Origin: Amycolatopsis jejuensis
Lineage (GTDB): Bacteria; Actinomycetota; Actinomycetes; Mycobacteriales; Pseudonocardiaceae
NCBI RefSeq assembly: GCF_000717335.1
Contig: NZ_JNYZ01000004.1
Span: forward strand, 357,918-421,917
Direction of reading: 5' to 3'
Length of the DNA stretch: 64,000 nucleotides
Shown here: positions 60,141 through 64,000 of the stretch, piece after piece
How positions within the stretch are numbered: the stretch's first letter is position 1
Layout: each line of letters opens with the position of its first letter
Notes under the pieces: model-generated
Told to the model about the DNA's origin: nothing
Databases searched by the model: none
The model's input: the letters and a program-made list of their open reading frames with translations, nothing else
Position numbers and translations under genes: made by a program

Positions 60141-60631
60141 TCCGACTCGCGACGCGGGCCGACCTGGTTGCGCTGCCGGCTCTCGAACGGGCCGCCGGAG
60201 AACCGTTCCGGGCGATCGGGATGTCCGAAATCGCCGATGACGCACCGCCTTCGGTCGAGGAACTGGTCCCATTCCAGTCCGGCGGACGCTGCTGGGTGTA
60301 CGCGGAGCCGACGGTCGTGGCGTACGCGATCGCCGAGGAGGTCGACGGTTTCGGGCATGTGGAACAGGTTTCGGTACTGCCCTCGCACGCTCGCCAGGGA
60401 TTGGGGCGGGCGTTGATCGACACGGTCGGCGAGTGGGCGGCGGCGCGGGGGTTGTCCGGGCTGACGCTGACGACGTTTGCCGACGTGCCGTGGAACCGGC
60501 CGTACTACTCGCGGCTCGGATTCCGGGTGTTGCCTCCGGAGTCCTGGGGACCGCAGCTGCGCGCGATCCGGCAGGCGGAAATCGCACGTGGGCTGGACCG
60601 ATGGCCGCGGGTGGCGATGCTGCGCGGCTGA
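60137..60631 (+). CDS. GNAT family N-acetyltransferase
   Basis: 164 residues. Acetyl-CoA loop VSVLPSHARQGLGRALIDTV, the beta-bulge region LTLTTFADVPWNRPYYSRLG, and FRVLPPESWG at the C-terminus are typical of single-domain GNAT enzymes. It should acetylate an amine; the substrate is unknown. The GTG start overlaps the IclR stop, so the regulator may control it. Confidence 0.88.
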   Translation: MIRLATRADLVALPALERAAGEPFRAIGMSEIADDAPPSVEELVPFQSGGRCWVYAEPTVVAYAIAEEVDGFGHVEQVSVLPSHARQGLGRALIDTVGEWAAARGLSGLTLTTFADVPWNRPYYSRLGFRVLPPESWGPQLRAIRQAEIARGLDRWPRVAMLRG

Positions 60632-60684
60632 GGCCGCCGGAAAGACGGGCACTCTCGATGTCCCTGGTCATCGGAGGGAGCCCG

Positions 60685-63147
60685 ATGGTGGCCGAACAGG
60701 AGTACTGGACCGGCCTGTATGCGCAGGTGGATGCCCTGCGCGCGGAAGCAGCGGCCTAGTTCTGGCCGTCCGAGCTGCGGCGGCTGGACCTGCAGGACCG
60801 CCGCCGGATCTACCTCGGCAGGCTGCGCCTGTTCGACGGCGACGAACCACTGCTCCTCGACTGCGCCCGGCCGTTCCACCCGGCAACGATGGCCGCCCCG
60901 CAAGGCGCGCGACGACGCATCACGACCCGCAGCCGGACCGGTCGTCACCCTGGACGACGAACTGCTCGACCCAGCTGCCGCGACCGACGACGTCCTGGTC
61001 GGGGAAGCCGCCCTGATGGCCGCACTCACCGCGGAGCGAACCGGCCAGATGCGCTCCGCGGTGACCACGCAGCAAGCCGAACAGGACCACCCCGGGGTAC
61101 TGGTGGTGCAGGGCGGTCCGAACCGCCGTTGCCCGGCATCGGCTTGCGCTGCGGTACCCGCGGCCGTACCTGCGGCGCCGCGGCGTGCTGGTCATCGGCG
61201 ACGTGTTCCTCGACCAAGTCGGGCAGGTACTGCCGAGGATGGGCGAGAACGCGGTGGTGACGTCGACTGTCGCCGGGTTGTATCCGGGCGTTTGTTCCGG
61301 GATTGACACCCCGGAAACCACGCACGCGGGAATGACCCGGCAGATGGCGGCGGCGGTGCGGTCGCGAGTGCAGGTCGGTGCTGTCGAAGTCTCGTTCGAA
61401 GACGACGTGCTGCGGCTGGATCGGGACGCTCACCAGCGGGCGGTGAATGCCGCTTTCCGCACGAGCTTGCAGCACGACCAGGCCCAACTGGTGTTCCGGC
61501 AGCGTGCTGGCGCAGGTCTTGATCGACCGGATGGAGGGGGTGGTGTTCGCGGAAACCGGCGAGTCCCTGGCCGGAGGTACCGCCGACGGACTCCTGAGCC
61601 CCGCAGACCTGCACGCCCTGGCCGCCGCAGGGGTAACCGTCGAGGACGACGGCCCACGACAGCTGATCGACGAGACGGACGCGGCCCGGCTGCGAGATTC
61701 CCTGCCGGCCGATGCGGGGTGGCCGGTGCTTTGGATGCGGTGTGGCCTGCTTTGACAGCGGAGGAGTGGTGGCCGGGTTGCTCCACGTTTCCGCCGGGAA
61801 CTGGAGTACGGCGGATGTTCCGTTACTGGATGAAGCGGCGGCGGTGCTGGGTGCCGGTTTTGGTGGTGGTTCGGGTTCGGGTGGTGGTTCGAGTTCTGAC
61901 TCCGGCGGCTGCGACGGTCCAAGTTCCGGCACCGGTGCGGGTTCCGGCACCGGCGCCACCGCCGCTCCCGATAGCAACGCCAGGCCCGGACTCCGGTGCC
62001 AGTGCCGCTCCCGACCCCAGCGCCACCGCCGCTTCCGATGGCAGCGCCTGGCCGGACTCCGGCGCCAGTACCGGTCCCGACCCCAGCGCCACCGCCGCTT
62101 CCAGCTCCGGCCCCATTGCCGATCCCAACTCCGGCGACGGTGCCAGTTCCGATGGCAGCGCTGAACCCGATTCCGGTGGCGTTTCGGCCTCCGGTGGCAA
62201 CACCGGTCCCGACTCCCGCGGCAACGCCGGTCCCGAAGCCGGTTCCGGCTCCAGCGCCCATGCGAGTCCGGGCTCCCACGTCAGCGCCGCTTCGGTTCGG
62301 GCAGCAGCGCCGTTTCCCGTTCCGGTTCAGGCTCCAGTACTGGTGCGGACTCCGCTGGCAGTGCCGGTTCCGGCAGCACCGGCTCCGGCTCCCGCGGCGG
62401 TGGCGGTCCGAGCTCCGATGGCACCCCCGGTTTCCCCTCCCGCGACGGTGCCGGTTCGGGTTCCGATGCCCGACGGACGTTCGGCCACGTGGTCGTCGAC
62501 GAGGCGCAGGAGCTGTCCGAAATGGCGTGGCGGATGCTGATGCGCCGTGCCCCACGCGGTCGATGACGATCGTCGGCGATCTTGCGCAGACCAGTACCCC
62601 GGCAGGCGCGTCCTCGTGGGCGGACGTGCTGCAGTCGCATGTGGACGGTCGATGGCGGATGGCACAGCTGTCTGTCAACTACCGTACTCCGGCCGAGATC
62701 ATGGCCGCCACCACCGAATTGTTCGCCGCGCATCATCCGGGCCTCGAGCCGCCCCGGCCCGTTCGTTCTTCGGGTGTGGCGCCTTGGCGGTTGCGGACCA
62801 CGCTTGCTTCGCTACCGCAGGTGGTCGCCGATCCCGGTTCGGAGCTGGGTCCCGGACTCGCGGTAATCACGCCGCCACGCCATCGCAACCGGTTGACGAC
62901 GGCGCTGTCCGTGCCCCTTGAGCCGGACCTGACCAGACCGCTTGTCGTACTGACGCCCGCGCTGGCCAAGGGGCTGGAGTTCGCCGCGGTACTGGTCGTC
63001 GATCCAGCCGAAATCCTCGCGGAACCGTTGGGGCACAACGACTTGTACGTAGCCATGACCAGGGCGACCCAGCAGCTGGGGATCGTGCACCCCGGTCCGG
63101 TACCGGCGGTACTGTCGGGGGTCGCCGACCGTTCCCACGCGGGTTGA
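60685..63147 (+). pseudogene. helR: decayed HelR/HelD-type RNA polymerase-associated helicase
   Basis: A GGAGGGAG site and ATG at 60685 begin a frame that stops after 24 codons (TAG at 60757), but the same frame continues as FWPSELRRLDLQDRRRIYLG. Recognisable pieces then follow in changing frames: LDDELLDPAAATDD, then AEQDHPGVLVVQGG where the Walker A loop should follow but is deleted, RRRGVLVIGDVFLDQVGQVL, LLSPADLHALAAAG, the DEAQ box VVVDEAQELSEM near 62490, SMTIVGDLAQTSTPAG, LSVNYRTPAEIM, LAKGLEFAAVLVVDP and LYVAMTRATQQLGI. The order is that of HelR-type superfamily 1 helicases (about 700 residues). A minisatellite fills the middle. It cannot make an active helicase. Confidence 0.8.
61857..62460. 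repeat. minisatellite inside the helicase pseudogene
   Basis: About 600 bp of degenerate hexamer-like repeats (GGTTCC, CCGGTT, GCTCCG forms). A 66-bp unit is repeated exactly in phase at 61986-62051 and 62052-62117, beginning CCGGACTCCGG. All three plus frames are almost free of stops and read Pro/Ala/Val-, Gly/Ser- or Arg-rich, which shows composition, not coding. Confidence 0.75.
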
Positions 63148-63312
63148 TCCACCCACTCGGGCGGTCCGGGTCGCTCGGGAGGGGGACCTGGATTGCGGAG
63201 GAATTCGAACACGTGTTCTACTGGGGAAGCCGGCCTCGGAGGGGGAAGCTCCGCGGGCCGGCACCTGGTCATTTCCCGATCCCCAGCAGCACCAGTCGTG
63301 TCAGGAGGCACC

Positions 63313-63510
63313 GTGGCGGTCAAGATCACCCACCTCGCCAGTGGTCAGCAGGTCCGCTTCGCGAACGCGGACGGCGCCCGCCGCTACGCCGAAATCATGG
63401 GCGGCGGGGTGGACAAGTGGCGGTTCACCATCGTCCCCGGAGAACCAGCTGCACCGAAAATGTCGGGGGCGGTGGTTAATGTCCCGGTATGGCGTATGAC
63501 TTCCAGGTGA
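63313..63510 (+). CDS. small hypothetical protein of 65 residues
   Basis: The GTG at 63313 follows AGGAGG with 6 bp spacing. The sequence starts AVKITHLASGQQVRFANADG, then ARRYAEIMGGGVDKWRF and ends VPVWRMTSR. It has no signal or membrane segment and no family known to me. Its end overlaps the VOC gene by 22 bp, so the two are probably co-translated. The region 63148-63312 shows only its leader. Confidence 0.5.
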   Translation: MAVKITHLASGQQVRFANADGARRYAEIMGGGVDKWRFTIVPGEPAAPKMSGAVVNVPVWRMTSR

Positions 63511-63911
63511 CCGTCGATTCGGCGGAACCGCACGTGCTCGCCGGCTGGTGGGCGGAAACCCTCGGCTGGGACGTGGAGCCGACCGATGAGGCGTTCATCC
63601 GCGAGATGGTCGCCAAGGGCTACGCAACCGAAGCCGACACCACCACCCACGCCGGAGCCCTGGTCTGGCGCACCGGCGCGGCAATCACCCACCCCACCAC
63701 CGGACGGCGGATGCTGTTCCAGCTGGTACCGGAAGGAAAGACGGTGAAGAACCGAGTACACCTGGACGTCCGCCTGGCAGGCGACGACGTCCAAGCCACG
63801 GTCCAACGCCTCACCTCCCGGGGAGCGACCTTCCTGCACGAGGGGCAACAGGGACCGACGAAGTGGGCGACACTGGCCGACCCGGAGGGAAACGAGTTCT
63901 GCGTAGGGTGA
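63489..63911 (+). CDS. VOC family (glyoxalase-like) protein
   Basis: 140 residues. FQVTVDSAEPHVLAGWWAET and LGWDVEPTD at the start and ATLADPEGNEFCVG at the end are typical of the actinobacterial VOC proteins of the glyoxalase-like domain (PF18029 type). The paired beta-alpha-beta modules and a metal-like His/Glu pattern are present, but the substrate is unknown. It is the last gene before the adapter and is complete. Confidence 0.85.
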   Translation: MAYDFQVTVDSAEPHVLAGWWAETLGWDVEPTDEAFIREMVAKGYATEADTTTHAGALVWRTGAAITHPTTGRRMLFQLVPEGKTVKNRVHLDVRLAGDDVQATVQRLTSRGATFLHEGQQGPTKWATLADPEGNEFCVG

Positions 63912-63957
63912 CCGCGGCGCCGACGGCGGGGCGACCGGGCTGACGGAGGAGCTGGGC

Positions 63958-64000
63958 CTGTCTCTTATACACATCTCCGAGCCCACGAGACTAGGCATGA
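63958..64000. other. Nextera/Tn5 adapter and index, not genomic
   Basis: CTGTCTCTTATACACATCT (63958-63976) is the Tn5 mosaic end in Nextera libraries. It is followed by CCGAGCCCACGAGAC (63977-63991), the Nextera read-2 adapter, and TAGGCATG (63992-63999), which equals an i7 index (N706). The genome therefore ends at about 63957 in this contig. Confidence 0.97.

Noticed and set aside
61185..62540. Long Pro/Ala/Ser-rich frame that looks like a surface protein
   Set aside because: All frames are open because of the repeat composition; helicase motifs before and after lie in other frames, so it is a pseudogene with a minisatellite.
1..64000. CRISPR arrays, tRNA or rRNA genes, prophage
   Set aside because: No regularly spaced identical repeats with unique spacers, no cloverleaf sequences and no phage structural genes were seen; the tandem arrays have no spacers.

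Overview
This is a 64 kb window of high-GC actinobacterial DNA: GTG starts are frequent, ATGA/GTGA stop-start overlaps are common, and third codon positions are G/C-rich. The regulator mix (TetR, IclR, PucR, GntR/HutC, XRE-cupin) and the dispersed palindromic repeats fit a soil actinomycete of the Pseudonocardiaceae, most like Amycolatopsis. That assignment is an inference. I see no rRNA, tRNA, CRISPR array, phage or intact insertion sequence. The last 43 bases are Nextera/Tn5 sequencing adapter plus an index, so genomic sequence ends at about 63957. Layout, left half: an ABC permease end and a small secreted protein (1-590). Two Baeyer-Villiger-type monooxygenases flank a TetR and a LysR gene (630-5344). 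A patch of decayed genes follows, with a P450 and an XRE-cupin remnant (5471-6322). Next are an ArsR-like/CPBP protease pair, a stand-alone trpBA pair with a GntR/HutC regulator and two phased palindromes (7667-10363), and a PucR-controlled beta-alanine/methylmalonate-semialdehyde module (10337-14867). A redox block follows: MarR with a cysteine cluster, furA-like gene plus catalase, and an amidotransferase-MOSC-protoglobin operon with a broken redoxin (15007-19914). Then come a two-component system, an ECF sigma factor, an amino-acid permease framed by palindromic repeats, and a small ACT-like gene preceded by a probable leaderless leader peptide (20486-27195). Middle: the most striking part is 27301-38187. 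An IclR regulator stands opposite a run of ten genes: polyol-type MFS, two SDRs, an NTF2-fold protein, two xylose-isomerase-like TIM barrels, an alpha/beta hydrolase, hydroxyquinol-type intradiol dioxygenase, maleylacetate reductase and an aromatic-acid MFS. A convergent hydrolase carries a third copy of the probable IclR operator. The lower pathway (hydroxyquinol to maleylacetate to 3-oxoadipate) is clear, but no ring hydroxylase is present to make hydroxyquinol. The substrate may therefore be a non-aromatic ring or cyclitol that is oxidised and dehydrated to hydroxyquinol. A second catabolic unit (41192-47572) has an XRE-cupin regulator, a HyuA-like protein, DUF917, an amidohydrolase, an NTF2-fold protein and an NCS1 permease, with four TTACTGGA sites in two pairs 21 bp apart. 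Right end: GC-rich minisatellite DNA around a small membrane gene (47573-48765), an ABC-2 permease, a short adenylate-forming enzyme, a MarR-ClC operon, two small unknown genes, an orphan MCE protein, a TylF-type methyltransferase, a PAC2-family protein, two PH-domain membrane proteins, IclR-GNAT, a badly decayed HelR-type helicase gene containing an expanded minisatellite (60685-63147), a small unknown gene and a VOC protein.
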